Numbered from the stretch's first letter, positions 43,888 to 53,057 are shown. The stretch: DNA of 64,000 nucleotides from Rubrivivax sp. (GCA_016790225.1 JAEUOZ010000009.1:51137-115136); one strand, 5' to 3'. Notes: a model not told the origin generated them from the sequence alone. Translations and numbers: made by a program.

Positions 43888-44673
43888 ATGCTGGAACTGC
43901 ACCAAGAAGGCCCTGTCGCCCGGCTGCGCATCCGCCGCGCCGAGAAGAAGAATGCCCTGAACGAGCCCCTGTGGCGCGCGCTGCTGGGCCATCTGCAGGC
44001 GCTGGAAGTGGCTGCCCGTGCGCGCGCACCGCAGGCCGCGCGGGTGCTGCTGCTGCAGGGCGAAGGCGGCGCCTTCTGCGCCGGCGCCGACATCGAGGAA
44101 ATGGCCCAGCTGATGCGCACACCGGGTGCGATGCTGGCCAACATGCAGCTCATCGACGCCGCGCAGCGCACCCTGGAAAACCTGCCGCTGCCCACGCTGG
44201 CCGTGATCGACGGGCCCTGCTTCGGCGGCGGCTTCGGGCTGGCCGCGGCCTGCGACATGCGCCTGGCCAGCACGCGCTCGCTGTTTGCCATCACGCCGTC
44301 GCGGCTGGGCCTGCTGTACAGCCTGAACGACACGCGCCGCCTGGTCCGCCTGGTGGGCGATGCCCGCGCGCGCCGCCTGCTGCTGCGCGGCGAACGCATC
44401 GATGCCGACACCGCCGCGCAGTGGGGCGTGCTGCACGCCGTGCTCGATCCCGCGGCGCTGGACGCCGCCGCGCAGGCGCTGGCCGAAGAGCTGGCCGGCC
44501 AGAGCCGCGGCTCCATGGCCGGCATCAAGGCCATGCTCGCGGCCGTGTCCAGCAGCCCGGATGCGCCGACACCCGAGGCGCTGCACGCGCAGTTTGTTGC
44601 CGCCTTCGAGAGCGAAGATTTCGCCGAAGGCTCGGCCGCGTTCCTTGGCAAGCGCGCGGCGCGGTTTCCCTGA
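43888..44673 (+). CDS. Crotonase (enoyl-CoA hydratase/isomerase) family protein lacking the usual glutamates
   Basis: The 261-residue protein starts at ATG 43888. The oxyanion-hole segments are present: FCAGADIEEM and GPCFGGGFGLAAACDMRLAS. In enoyl-CoA hydratase two glutamates act, one in GGGCELA and one in the following PE motif; here the first site is GGGFGLA and the second FAITPSRLG, so neither Glu is present as I align it. The fold should still bind and polarise a CoA thioester, but the reaction may be an isomerisation, decarboxylation, hydrolysis or C-C cleavage rather than hydration. Confidence 0.82.
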   Translation: MLELHQEGPVARLRIRRAEKKNALNEPLWRALLGHLQALEVAARARAPQAARVLLLQGEGGAFCAGADIEEMAQLMRTPGAMLANMQLIDAAQRTLENLPLPTLAVIDGPCFGGGFGLAAACDMRLASTRSLFAITPSRLGLLYSLNDTRRLVRLVGDARARRLLLRGERIDADTAAQWGVLHAVLDPAALDAAAQALAEELAGQSRGSMAGIKAMLAAVSSSPDAPTPEALHAQFVAAFESEDFAEGSAAFLGKRAARFP

Positions 44674-44697
44674 AGGCTCCGATCCGAGGCCAAGGTT

Positions 44698-45555
44698 TCA
44701 CCACACTGGCGGCGGATGCCAGGGCTGGCTCGCAAGCGGCTGCAGCTCGGGCGGCAGCACCGGCCGGTAGGGCGCGTCGAAGCTGAAGGGCGCGTGCTGT
44801 TCGGTCCAGATGTTGACGTGGCGGCCTCCGACGAAGCGGATCAGGGCCACGCTGCCCCAGCGTGCGCCGAAAGGCCCGTGGGCGATGCCCGGCGGCCGCC
44901 AGAAGTAGGCGCCCGGGTGCAGGGTGCCCTGGGGCCCGGTGAGCGAGCCCGCGATCAGGTAGGCCTCTTCCACGACGGGATGGATCTCCTGCGGGCCCTG
45001 GTTGCCGGGCGGGATGGCCTGCGGCAGGATCAGCGAGAGGAAGGTGCGCTCCCCAGTGCGGGGATCGGTGCGCAGGTTCTTGCGCCCGATGCCCAGGTGC
45101 TTGAGCTTCGGGTCGTTCAGGCTCAGGTCCCAGGCCAGGGCCGCGGCGTCGCAGTGCGGCACCGCGTGATCGGCGCACTCGGCGCGGCCGTCGCCGGCCT
45201 GCGGCACCAGATGCGGCTCGCGGCTGTAGAAGGCCAGCAGCACGCAGCCCTGGGGCGAGCGCATGCGGTGGCGCGTCCAGCCGGCGGGCAGGCAGGCATA
45301 ACTGTCTGCCGCATACACCTGGCCGTCCATCTCCAGCGTGCCGTCCAGCACATAGAACTCCTCGTCGGCTGCGATGTGCTCCGGCCCCTCGCGTGACCAG
45401 CCTGGCGGGTAGCGCATCAGCGCCGTGCAGGCGCCATCGCCGGCATCGCGGCTGAGCATCTTGTATTCCGCATCGGGCCGCGCCAGGCCGTGGCCGATGC
45501 GCCGCCAGGGCAGCAGCTGGGCCTGGATGAATTCGATGTGCGGTCTTTCGATCAC
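44698..45555 (-). CDS. Two-cupin-domain protein
   Basis: The 285-residue protein has two cupin barrels. The first has EHIAADEEFYVLDGTLEMDGQ with candidate metal ligands (His, Glu) and LPAGWTRHRM; the second has EIHPVVEEAYLIAGSLTGPQG and RPPGIAHGPFG. The layout fits DUF4437/bicupin proteins, which may be dioxygenases, isomerases or sensors. It is on the same strand as the TRAP/oxidase operon, 117 bases below the exported VOC gene, and may be its last member. Confidence 0.65.
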   Translation of the reverse strand: MIERPHIEFIQAQLLPWRRIGHGLARPDAEYKMLSRDAGDGACTALMRYPPGWSREGPEHIAADEEFYVLDGTLEMDGQVYAADSYACLPAGWTRHRMRSPQGCVLLAFYSREPHLVPQAGDGRAECADHAVPHCDAAALAWDLSLNDPKLKHLGIGRKNLRTDPRTGERTFLSLILPQAIPPGNQGPQEIHPVVEEAYLIAGSLTGPQGTLHPGAYFWRPPGIAHGPFGARWGSVALIRFVGGRHVNIWTEQHAPFSFDAPYRPVLPPELQPLASQPWHPPPVW

Positions 45556-45672
45556 GGGCGGGCTCCGGCGTCAGGGCCCGCAGCATCGCCGCGTCGCGCG
45601 GGCCGGCACCTGACGCGGCTCAAGCCGCCGCAACGCGCTGCGCCCGGAGCAGCACCTGGATCAGCGCCTGGA

Positions 45673-46344
45673 TCAGCGCTTGTCGGGCGGCGCGGCGGTG
45701 CCGGCGGCCGCCCCCAGCAGCCGGTTGAGCTCGATGTAGTTGCCGTCGGCATCCCACACCGCGCTGAAGATCACCGGAATGCGCCCGCCACCCGGCGCCG
45801 GATACTCCACCCGCACCGGCCGCGTCTCCACGCGGATGTGCGGCGTGGCTTCGATGCGCGCCCAGCGCTCGTCCAGATCGGCGACGTTGATGACCATGAT
45901 CATCTGCCCCGGGCCGGCCTTCTGGAATACCGGCGGCGGCGCGGGCGGCGCGTTCAGCCGCTGCATCAGGCCCAGGTTGCCGATGAAGGCGTCGTTGGCA
46001 CGCAGCAGCACCAGGCGCACGCTGGGCGCCACGGGCTTGCCGTCCTTGTCGGTGCCGCCGCCGATGAGCTGGTCGTAGATCACCTTCAGGCCCAGCGCAT
46101 CGCGGTACAGCGGCAGGCTCTTGTCCATGTCGCGCACGACGAAGGTGGTGCGGCGGATGTCCACGGGGATGCGCTCGGATTCGGGCACCGGTTGCGGCTG
46201 CGCCTGCAGGGCAGCAGGCAGCAGGCAGGCCGCGCTGGCGGCCAGCAGCGTGCGGCCCGCGAGTCGCACCCCCAGGCGGCGCCACCCGCGGCGACGCGGC
46301 ACCGGTGCCGGGGCGGCCGGCAGCGCGGAAGACAGGATGATCAT
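45673..46344 (-). CDS. Exported VOC-family protein
   Basis: This 223-residue protein has an N-terminus that is a twin-arginine-containing signal-like segment (RRRGWRRLGVRLAGRTLLAASAACLL) ending in QAQ, unusual for the mostly cytoplasmic VOC superfamily. The VOC core reads TTFVVRDMDKSLPLYRDALGLKVIYD, MIMVINVADLDERWARIEA and SAVWDADGNYIELNRLLG, where the last Glu is a common metal ligand. It overlaps the MDR reductase gene by four bases. A periplasmic binding or isomerase role is possible. Confidence 0.78.
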   Translation of the reverse strand: MIILSSALPAAPAPVPRRRGWRRLGVRLAGRTLLAASAACLLPAALQAQPQPVPESERIPVDIRRTTFVVRDMDKSLPLYRDALGLKVIYDQLIGGGTDKDGKPVAPSVRLVLLRANDAFIGNLGLMQRLNAPPAPPPVFQKAGPGQMIMVINVADLDERWARIEATPHIRVETRPVRVEYPAPGGGRIPVIFSAVWDADGNYIELNRLLGAAAGTAAPPDKR

Positions 46345-47390
46345 GGCTCGGTTCTCCAGGGTTGCAGCAGCACCAGGGCCTTGCCCTGGTTTTCGCCGCG
46401 CATCAGGCGGCAGAAGGCGGCCGGCGCAGCGGCCAGCCCGTGGCTGAGGTCTTCGCGCACGGCAAAACGGCCCTCGGCGATGAGGCGGCCGATCTCGGCC
46501 TGGGCCTCGGGCAGTCGCCTCCAGTGGTCATAGACCACCAGGCCGCGCACCGTGGCGCGGGCGCGGATGAAGAGGCCCGGGTTGGGCCCGGCCGGCGCGG
46601 CGGCTCCGTACTGCGAGATCAGGCCGCACAGCACCACCTGCGCCTGCAGCGCCAGCTGCTCGCAGGCGGCCTGCAGCACATCGCCGCCGACGTTGTCGAA
46701 GTACACATCGATGCCTTGCGGGCAGTGCAGCTTCAAGGCGCTGCGCAGATCCGCCTGCCGGTGATCGATGCAGGCGTCGAAGCCGGCCTGTTCGCGCACC
46801 CAGCGGCACTTGTCCGGGCCGCCGGCAATGCCCACCACCCGGCAGCCACTGGCCCGCGCCAGCTGCCCGACGGTCGATCCCACCGGCCCGCTGGCGGCCG
46901 ACACCAGCACCGTGCGGCCCTCGCCGCCGGATGCCGGCAGACCGGCCAGCAGCCGCAGCCCGGCCCAGGCCGTGAGGCCCGGCATGCCCATCACGCCCAG
47001 CGCCAGCGTCGGTGGCTGCAGATCGGCCGCCACGGGGCGCGCCTGCGCGACCTGGGCCTCGTCCAGCAGGGTCTCGGTCTGCCAGCCGCAGGCCGCCACC
47101 CAGCGCGAGCCGGGCGCCATGCGCGGGTGGCTGGAGCGGATGACCTCGACCAGGCCTTCGCCACGCACCACTTCGCCCGGCAGGATGGGCGCGCTGAGGT
47201 GGCGCCCGGCCATCGCGCTGCGCAGATAGGGATCCAGCGACAAGGCCAGCACCCGCACATGGACATGGCCGTTGGTGATCACCGCGGCATCCAGCGGCGC
47301 CTCGGCCAGTTCGAAGTCGTCTTCCTGGGGCGTGCCCTGAGGCGTGCGGCGCAGCCGCACCTGCGGGATGGCGGGGCTCATCGGGCTCAT
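46341..47390 (-). CDS. Zinc-independent MDR-family NADP oxidoreductase (CurA/LTB4 reductase type)
   Basis: With the start at ATG 47390 (MSPMSPAIPQVRLRR) the protein has about 349 residues; ATG 47381 is also possible. It has the family opening LSLDPYLRSAMAG, GMPGLTAWAGL, and the cofactor motif LVSAASGPVGSTVGQLARASG followed by GIAGGPDKCRWV. These fit the leukotriene B4 12-hydroxydehydrogenase/curcumin reductase group, which reduces alpha,beta-unsaturated ketones with NADPH. It lies in the operon with the TRAP system, 22 bases below an atypical hydrolase gene. Confidence 0.9.
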   Translation of the reverse strand: MSPMSPAIPQVRLRRTPQGTPQEDDFELAEAPLDAAVITNGHVHVRVLALSLDPYLRSAMAGRHLSAPILPGEVVRGEGLVEVIRSSHPRMAPGSRWVAACGWQTETLLDEAQVAQARPVAADLQPPTLALGVMGMPGLTAWAGLRLLAGLPASGGEGRTVLVSAASGPVGSTVGQLARASGCRVVGIAGGPDKCRWVREQAGFDACIDHRQADLRSALKLHCPQGIDVYFDNVGGDVLQAACEQLALQAQVVLCGLISQYGAAAPAGPNPGLFIRARATVRGLVVYDHWRRLPEAQAEIGRLIAEGRFAVREDLSHGLAAAPAAFCRLMRGENQGKALVLLQPWRTEP

Positions 47391-47412
47391 CGGGTGATGG
47401 GAGTGATCGGGC

Positions 47413-48297
47413 TCATGGCGCTGAGGGGGCTGCGGCCTGCCGAGGCGCGAGGGGTTCAAGGCTCTCGCGCAGCGCCTGCGTCATCGCCACCAGGCGCTCG
47501 GCCATCGGGCCGGGAATGCGGCAGCTGCGCACATGCGCCGGCAGCGGGTGCGCCAGCAGTGCATCGATATGGCGGCCGAGGATGGACGCCTCCCAGCGAA
47601 AGATCAGCGTTGGCACCTGCAGCGCCTGCACGTGGCGGGCGCGCTCGTGCTGGAAGGCGGCGCGGTAGGCGGTGGCCCATTGCGGGCCTGTGCTCAGCAG
47701 ATCCATCAGCGTGGCCTGCACCGCCGCCGGCGGTGGATCGGGCGGGCCGACGCGGTGCGCCTCATCCGCGGCAAACCAGGGGAAGAACTGCAGCTGCTGC
47801 GCCGCCATCTGCCAGGCCTGCTGCAGGTGGCTGCCATCGGCCTGCGGCGGCAGATCGACAAAGTAGCGCGCCAGCAAGGCCTCGCATTCGGCATCGTCGA
47901 AGTGCGCGGCATTGTCCAGGAAGAGCCGACGGATCCGCTGAGGCTGTGAGTTGGCCCATGCGATGGCCAGCTGCGCGCCGGTGGCGGAGCCGTAGAGCGT
48001 GAGCGGCTGCGCGCCGGCCACGGCTTCGGCCCAGGCCTGCAGCACCGGCAGGTAGTCCGCCACGCTGGCGGGCGGCTGGGGCAACGCGTCGGACTGCCCA
48101 TAACCCGGCGTATCCAGGGCCAGCACGCGGAAGTGTGCAGCCAGCATCGGCATCCAGGGCTCGTACAGGCCAGAGTGCCGAGGCGAAGGGTGCAGCAGCA
48201 CCAGGGGCGGCGCTTCGGCGGCGCCGCAGCTGCGCCAGTGCAAGCGCAAGCCTGCGCAGCGGGCAAAGTGGCGCTCCACCGCAGCGCCGGTGTTCAT
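47413..48297 (-). CDS. Alpha/beta-hydrolase-fold protein with Ala at the nucleophile position
   Basis: This 294-residue protein from ATG 48297 has LVLLHPSPRHSG, LALDTPGYGQSD and a C-terminal LIFRWEASILG typical of alpha/beta hydrolases, but the elbow reads G-S-A-T-G with Ala near residue 105 where Ser, Asp or Cys should be. The paralogue at 31068-32690 has His at the same place, and both share FFPW and VMELL/LMDLL segments. The protein may act with another residue, or as a binding protein. It overlaps the TRAP large permease gene by four bases. Confidence 0.78.
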   Translation of the reverse strand: MNTGAAVERHFARCAGLRLHWRSCGAAEAPPLVLLHPSPRHSGLYEPWMPMLAAHFRVLALDTPGYGQSDALPQPPASVADYLPVLQAWAEAVAGAQPLTLYGSATGAQLAIAWANSQPQRIRRLFLDNAAHFDDAECEALLARYFVDLPPQADGSHLQQAWQMAAQQLQFFPWFAADEAHRVGPPDPPPAAVQATLMDLLSTGPQWATAYRAAFQHERARHVQALQVPTLIFRWEASILGRHIDALLAHPLPAHVRSCRIPGPMAERLVAMTQALRESLEPLAPRQAAAPSAP

Positions 48298-49568
48298 CGG
48301 ATCAGCGCCAGCGAGAGCGGCGGCCACAGGGTGACCACGGCCAGGCCGCCCAGCAGGATGGCGATGAAGGGCAGCACCGCCTTGCAGCACTCGGCAAAGC
48401 TGGCGCGGAAGGCCACCGCCGCAACGATCAGGTTCAGACCCATGGGCGGCGTGAGGTAGCCGATCTCCAGGTTCACCAGCATGATCATGCCGAAGTGCAC
48501 CGGGTCCATGCCCAGCGCCTGGGCCATCGGCGTGAGGATGGGCGCCAGGATCAGGATCGCCGAGCCGATGTCCACCAGGCAGCCCACCACCAGCAGCAGC
48601 ACGTTGACCATCAGTATGAAGGTCCAGGGCTCGGTGACCATGCTGCTCATCCACTGCGCCGCCATCTCGGGCACGCGCTTTTCGCCCAGGAAGATGGTGA
48701 TGCTGACGGCCATGATCAGCATCGGGAACAGCGCGCCCGACATCTTCACCGTCTCCTGCGTCACCTCGAACAGCTTGCGCATGGTCAGCTGCTTGTGCAC
48801 CAGGCTGTCGATCAGCACCGCGTAGACCAGCGCCACCACGGCCGACTCCGTGGCGGTGAAGAAGCCGCTGTAGATGCCGCCCAGGATGATCACCGGCACG
48901 AGCAGCGCAAAGACGCCGGCCTTGAAGGCCGCGCCGATCTCGCGCAGATCCCAGTGCGTGGCTTCGCGCAGCCGCCAGTTGCGCAGCACCGCATACAGGC
49001 ACAGCAGGCTGGCGAGGAAGAGGCCCGGCAGCACGCCGGCCTTGAACAGATCGGTGATCGAGACCTCGGTCATGATGCCGAAGAGGATCATCGGGATCGA
49101 GGGCGGGATGATGATGCCCAGCGTGCCCGCCGCGCACAGCAGCCCGATCGAGAACGAGCGGCTGTAGCCCGCCTTGAGCATGGCGGGAAAGAGCACGCCA
49201 CCCACCGCCAGCATGGTCACCGTGGACGATCCCGAGATGGCCGCAAACAGCGTGCAGGAGAGCACCGCCGCCAGCGCCAGGCCCCCGGGGATGGGCGCCG
49301 CGAGCGCCGACATCACGCGGATCAGGCGCTGCGCAATGCTGCCGTTGGCCATCACGTTGCCGGCCAGCACATACAGCGGGATGGCCAGGAAGACCTCGTT
49401 GCGCGCGTTCTGCCAGATATCCAGCGCGGTGTTGCCGATCGCGCCCTGGCTGAAAAAGTAGTAGAGCCAGGCCGACGCGCAGCCCAGCACCACGATCATG
49501 TTCTGGCGCAGCCACAGCAGCAGCGGCACCAGCACGAGCAGGCCCAGCACGGGCAGGCTGTCGCTCAT
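48294..49568 (-). CDS. TRAP transporter large permease (DctM)
   Basis: This is a 424-residue membrane protein with about twelve hydrophobic segments. Family text includes AIPLYVLAGNVMANG, LFAAISGSSTVTMLAVGGVLFPAML, GTLGIIIPPSIPMILFG and IGYLTPPMGLNLIVAA. It is the ion-coupled translocation subunit. The upstream gene encodes the small subunit, 4 bases away, and the binding protein is next; together they form a complete DctPQM system different from the fused TPAT system at 11.5 kb. Confidence 0.95.
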   Translation of the reverse strand: MSDSLPVLGLLVLVPLLLWLRQNMIVVLGCASAWLYYFFSQGAIGNTALDIWQNARNEVFLAIPLYVLAGNVMANGSIAQRLIRVMSALAAPIPGGLALAAVLSCTLFAAISGSSTVTMLAVGGVLFPAMLKAGYSRSFSIGLLCAAGTLGIIIPPSIPMILFGIMTEVSITDLFKAGVLPGLFLASLLCLYAVLRNWRLREATHWDLREIGAAFKAGVFALLVPVIILGGIYSGFFTATESAVVALVYAVLIDSLVHKQLTMRKLFEVTQETVKMSGALFPMLIMAVSITIFLGEKRVPEMAAQWMSSMVTEPWTFILMVNVLLLVVGCLVDIGSAILILAPILTPMAQALGMDPVHFGMIMLVNLEIGYLTPPMGLNLIVAAVAFRASFAECCKAVLPFIAILLGGLAVVTLWPPLSLALIR

Positions 49569-49572
49569 CGCC

Positions 49573-50127
49573 CTACCTGCCCTGCGGCGCGCCGCTCAGT
49601 TCCCGCACCTGCTCCTCGGTGGGCGGGGCGTTCTCGCCGCCGGCCGGGGCCGGGCGCAGGGCGGGGAAGGCGGCATACAGCGCGTGGCGCAGCGAACCCA
49701 GCGCAAAGCCCGCCACCAGGAAGCACTGCATCGGCCAGATGGCCGTATTGAGCACGGGATCGGTCTCGGCCAGCTGAATGGTCTCCAGCAGCATCTGCGT
49801 GCACAGCACCGCCGCAGCGAGACAGAACAGCGCGAAGCCGGCATCGCTGAATCGATCGAAGGCCGCATCCCAGGCGCGCGGCGCAAGCTTGTCCAGGAAG
49901 CGCGGGCGCAGGTGCGCGCCACCGGCCGAAGCCACGCCGATGCCGATGAAGGCGATGAAGACGTTGGCATACACGGCCACCGGCGTCGCCCAGATCTTGC
50001 CGCCGCCCAGCAGCTCGCGGCCGAGGATGTCCCAGCCCAGCACCAGCACCATCAGCAGGAAGGCGGCCGTCGTGCCCAGCTGCTCGGCACGCTGCATGAG
50101 CTTGAGCACGCGCGCGGCGGCGTTCAC
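49573..50127 (-). CDS. TRAP transporter small permease (DctQ)
   Basis: The 184-residue protein has four hydrophobic helices (about 17-38, 50-68, 92-112, 131-150) and the DctQ-like segment VYANVFIAFIGIGVASAGGAHLR. It pairs with DctM in the inner membrane. It lies between the DctP and DctM genes in the usual order. The C-terminal 25 residues form a hydrophilic Pro-rich tail. Confidence 0.88.
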   Translation of the reverse strand: MNAAARVLKLMQRAEQLGTTAAFLLMVLVLGWDILGRELLGGGKIWATPVAVYANVFIAFIGIGVASAGGAHLRPRFLDKLAPRAWDAAFDRFSDAGFALFCLAAAVLCTQMLLETIQLAETDPVLNTAIWPMQCFLVAGFALGSLRHALYAAFPALRPAPAGGENAPPTEEQVRELSGAPQGR

Positions 50128-50188
50128 CGGCAGGGCTCCAGCGCAGACTGCCGGCGGTGAGTGCAGGCCGCAGCCATCGGGCGCACGC

Positions 50189-51205
50189 TCACTTCAGCTT
50201 CGCCAGATCCTTCTGGATCTCGTCGTAGATCCGCCGCCCCTCCGGCCCCTGGGCGGCCAGCAGCTCATCGGCCGCCTTCTTGCCTGCAGCCTGCCACAGG
50301 GCTTGCTCCGCTGCGGTCGGCCGGTAGACGGTCACGCCCTTGGCCGCGGCGCCTTCGGCCAGGAACTTGTCGTTCGCCGCCCGTGTGGCGATGGCCTGGG
50401 CCTTGGAATCCCAGCCGTTGCGCACGGCCGTCTGCTGCTCGGGCGTGAGCTTGCCGAACCACTCGCGGTTGCACATCACCGTGCCGCTGTCAAACGCGTG
50501 TGCGGTCAGCGTGTAGTGCTTGGCGGCGTTGGACAGCACTGCGGCATAGACCACGATGCCCGATTCGCCGCCCTTGATGAGCCCCGTCTGCAGTCCGGGC
50601 ATGGCCTCGGCAATCGGCAGCACCACGGGCTCCGCGCCGATCGCGCTGACAAACGCCTGCGAGGCACGCGCCTGCGTGGCGCGCAGCTTCACGCCCTTCA
50701 GATCGGCCGGCGCCTTGATCGCTGCCGTGCCGTACAGGTGCGTGAACCCCACCTCGACGAAGCGCAGCAGTTCCACGCCGCGCGCCGCAAACAGCTTGCG
50801 ATAGGTGTCCAGCAGGCCGGCGTCGTAGACATGGTCGACCTGGCGGAAGCTGGTGAAGAGGTAAGGCAGCTGCAGCACGGCCACCTCGGGCAGGATGGTG
50901 GAGGTGCCTTGCAGCGAGGCGCCGACACAGTCCACCCGCCCGCGGCGCAGGTTGGACAGCAGGTTGCCTTCGTTGGGATCGTTGGTGTTCAGGTCGACTT
51001 TGATCGTGCCCTTGCTGTCACGCTCGACATTGGCCTTGAACTGCTGCCAGAAGACGGCAAAGGGGCTGCCCGGCGGCGCAAAGGCGCCGGTGCGCAGCGT
51101 GATGGGCTCCTGGGCGCCGGCCAGCGGTGGCGCCGCCAGGCCGCCCGCCAGTGCCAGCATGAGCAGGGTGCGGGCCGGCTTGCGCAAGACGGAGGATGAG
51201 GTCAT
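50189..51205 (-). CDS. TRAP transporter substrate-binding protein (DctP)
   Basis: The 338-residue protein has a signal peptide ending LAGAQ. The mature protein has DPNEGNLLSNLRRGRVDCVG, LPEVAVLQLPYLFTSFRQVDHVYD, VEVGFTHLYG and KLRATQARASQAF, the last containing the arginine expected to clamp a carboxylate. It is the periplasmic receptor for the DctQM genes downstream. The orphan at 26574-27656 is its close paralogue. The operon starts with an FAD oxidase, so the transported acid or alcohol may be the oxidase substrate. Confidence 0.93.
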   Translation of the reverse strand: MTSSSVLRKPARTLLMLALAGGLAAPPLAGAQEPITLRTGAFAPPGSPFAVFWQQFKANVERDSKGTIKVDLNTNDPNEGNLLSNLRRGRVDCVGASLQGTSTILPEVAVLQLPYLFTSFRQVDHVYDAGLLDTYRKLFAARGVELLRFVEVGFTHLYGTAAIKAPADLKGVKLRATQARASQAFVSAIGAEPVVLPIAEAMPGLQTGLIKGGESGIVVYAAVLSNAAKHYTLTAHAFDSGTVMCNREWFGKLTPEQQTAVRNGWDSKAQAIATRAANDKFLAEGAAAKGVTVYRPTAAEQALWQAAGKKAADELLAAQGPEGRRIYDEIQKDLAKLK

Positions 51206-51245
51206 CGGGAGTTCCTGTGTCGGCGGTGTTGAAACGGGGGTGAGG

Positions 51246-52889
51246 TCAGCCGGGGCCGGGCTCGGCAGCCAGCCCCAGGCTGCCGGGGTTCATGCGGGCG
51301 CACGGATCGAGTTGCAACTTCAGCGCTTCCACCAGGGCGCGGGTGGCCGGCTGCAGACGCTGCAGATACGGATAGGCGCGGCCGATCTGGAAGTGCACGG
51401 CCCCGTGCTCGTCCAGGCACCGCGTGACCGCCTGCCACAGCTGGCTCACCAATGCGCGCGCGGCGGGCGCCGCGGGGCGCGCGCGCCAGGGCTGCGTGAG
51501 CGCTTCGCCCAGCACATCCACGTGCAGCGGGTAGATCTCGTCGGGCCAGTAGAAGCAGGGTTCGAAGAGGAAGGCGCGGTCAGTGTTGGCCGTCAGCGGC
51601 GAATAGACGATGCCGTGCTCGGCCATGGCCGGCGCGTGCTGCGCGATCAGCGCCTCCACCGCCTGCACGGTGGCCAGCGCGCGCGACAGCGGCACGATGC
51701 CGTGCACCGGTACCCAGCGGTCGCCGTTGTGGGCCAGCACGCTGCGCAGCGGCTGGAACGGTTGTGCGCGCAGCACCTGCGGCACCGATGCCGGCTGGGC
51801 CGTGCCCTGGTGCGCCTGCGCGATGGCCGCCACGCGCGCCAGGCGCTCGTCCACGTGCGCGGGGCTGTCACCGTCCAGCGCGAGGTGGATGGAATACGGG
51901 TGCACGTCCAGGTAATCGGTGCCGGTCAGCGCCACTTGGGCCGCGGCCTTCAGGCCGGACATCAGGCTGCTGCCGCTGCGCGCGATCTCGCCCAGCGTCT
52001 TCACGCCGGACGCCAGCTTGTTGCCCGTCTGTGCCGAGTGCCGCGCCTTGTAGGCATCGATGCCGAAGGTCTCGCTGCCCAGGCCGGCACGCATCAGCGC
52101 GACCTGCGCGCCCACCATCGCCGCGATGCTCGGGAAGCCGTAGGATGCATAACCCGAAGCCGCAGGGGCCGGCACCAGGCGCAGCGTGGCCGCGGTCTTG
52201 ATGCCGAAGGCGCCGGTATCCCCCAGAAAGAGCCCGGTCAGATCCGGACCGCCCCAGCGCGTGAAGGGCGCTGCGCCCTCGAAGGCGGCGCTGCCGGTGC
52301 GCAGGCACTCGCCATCGGCCAGCAGCACTTCCAGCCCCAGGACGGCATCCGCCGCGCTGCCGTGCTGGCCCGCGCCGAAGAACATGCTGTTCTGGCTGAG
52401 CGCGCCGCCCACCGTGGCACGCAAGCCCGACAGCGGCCCGCCGTAGGGCGTGCTCAGGCCGCTGCCGGCCAGCGCCTGGCGCACCTGCGCCCAGGTGCAG
52501 CCGGCCTCCACGGTGAGGTAGAGATCATCCGCGTTCAGTTCGCGCACGCGGTTCAGCCGCGAGAGATCCACGCACACCCAGGCGCCGGCCGCGAGATAGC
52601 CCCCGGTGTAGGACATGCCGCCGCCGCGCGGCGCCACGGCCAGGCCCGCGGTGGCCAGCAGCTGCAGTGCGCGCTGCAGCGAGGCCACATCGGCCGGCAG
52701 CAGCACAGCCTGCGGCCACTGGGGCGCGTGGTGGAAGATGTCGTGCGCAGCCAGCTGCCGCGCGGGCGCATCGCAGCGCAGCGCATCGGCGCTGCAGGCT
52801 TGCTCCAGACGCGCGCGCAGGGCGGCATCCATCTCCGGCGAGGCCGCGGCGCCCGGCGCCGCATCGCGCAGGGCGGTGTTCAAGCGCAA
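51246..52889 (-). CDS. FAD-binding oxidoreductase, VAO/PCMH type
   Basis: The protein of about 547 residues has an FAD-binding PCMH domain: VLLPADVASLQRAL, APRGGGMSYTGGYL, DLYLTVEAGCTWAQV, GGPLSGLRATVGGALSQNS and GDTGAFGIKTAATLRLVP. The C-terminal part ends CARMNPGSLG, as in vanillyl-alcohol oxidase, 4-cresol dehydrogenase and glycolate-oxidase relatives. It would oxidise an alcohol, hydroxy acid or phenol-type substrate. The start is unclear: TTG codons at 52889 and 52883 are in frame, and the ATG at 52832 has GGAG too close. It is the first gene of the TRAP operon, with an operator 84 bases upstream. Confidence 0.88.
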   Translation of the reverse strand: MRLNTALRDAAPGAAASPEMDAALRARLEQACSADALRCDAPARQLAAHDIFHHAPQWPQAVLLPADVASLQRALQLLATAGLAVAPRGGGMSYTGGYLAAGAWVCVDLSRLNRVRELNADDLYLTVEAGCTWAQVRQALAGSGLSTPYGGPLSGLRATVGGALSQNSMFFGAGQHGSAADAVLGLEVLLADGECLRTGSAAFEGAAPFTRWGGPDLTGLFLGDTGAFGIKTAATLRLVPAPAASGYASYGFPSIAAMVGAQVALMRAGLGSETFGIDAYKARHSAQTGNKLASGVKTLGEIARSGSSLMSGLKAAAQVALTGTDYLDVHPYSIHLALDGDSPAHVDERLARVAAIAQAHQGTAQPASVPQVLRAQPFQPLRSVLAHNGDRWVPVHGIVPLSRALATVQAVEALIAQHAPAMAEHGIVYSPLTANTDRAFLFEPCFYWPDEIYPLHVDVLGEALTQPWRARPAAPAARALVSQLWQAVTRCLDEHGAVHFQIGRAYPYLQRLQPATRALVEALKLQLDPCARMNPGSLGLAAEPGPG

Positions 52890-52972
52890 GCCCCCGGACG
52901 CTGCGGGGTGATCGCCGCAGCAAGGCAGGGGAAGCAGGTGGCAGGCACAGGCAGGGGGTCGGGCAAGGCCGA

Positions 52973-53020
52973 AAGTTGTCCGTACAACTTATCTTAGGGC
53001 CTGCCGGCCGGCAGTGGCAA
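52973..53020 (-). promoter_or_regulatory. Operator and promoter of the FAD oxidase-TRAP operon
   Basis: The palindrome AAGTTGTCCGTACAACTT (52973-52990) is identical to the one at 18611. On the minus strand TTGCCA (53015-53020), an 18-base spacer and TAAGAT (52991-52996) lie immediately upstream, so the operator begins right after the -10 box and covers the start of transcription. Downstream genes run on the same strand to about 44.7 kb. Confidence 0.75.
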
Positions 53021-53057
53021 GGCGAAACAACCCGGGGCCGCGGCGCGGGGGCTTGGC

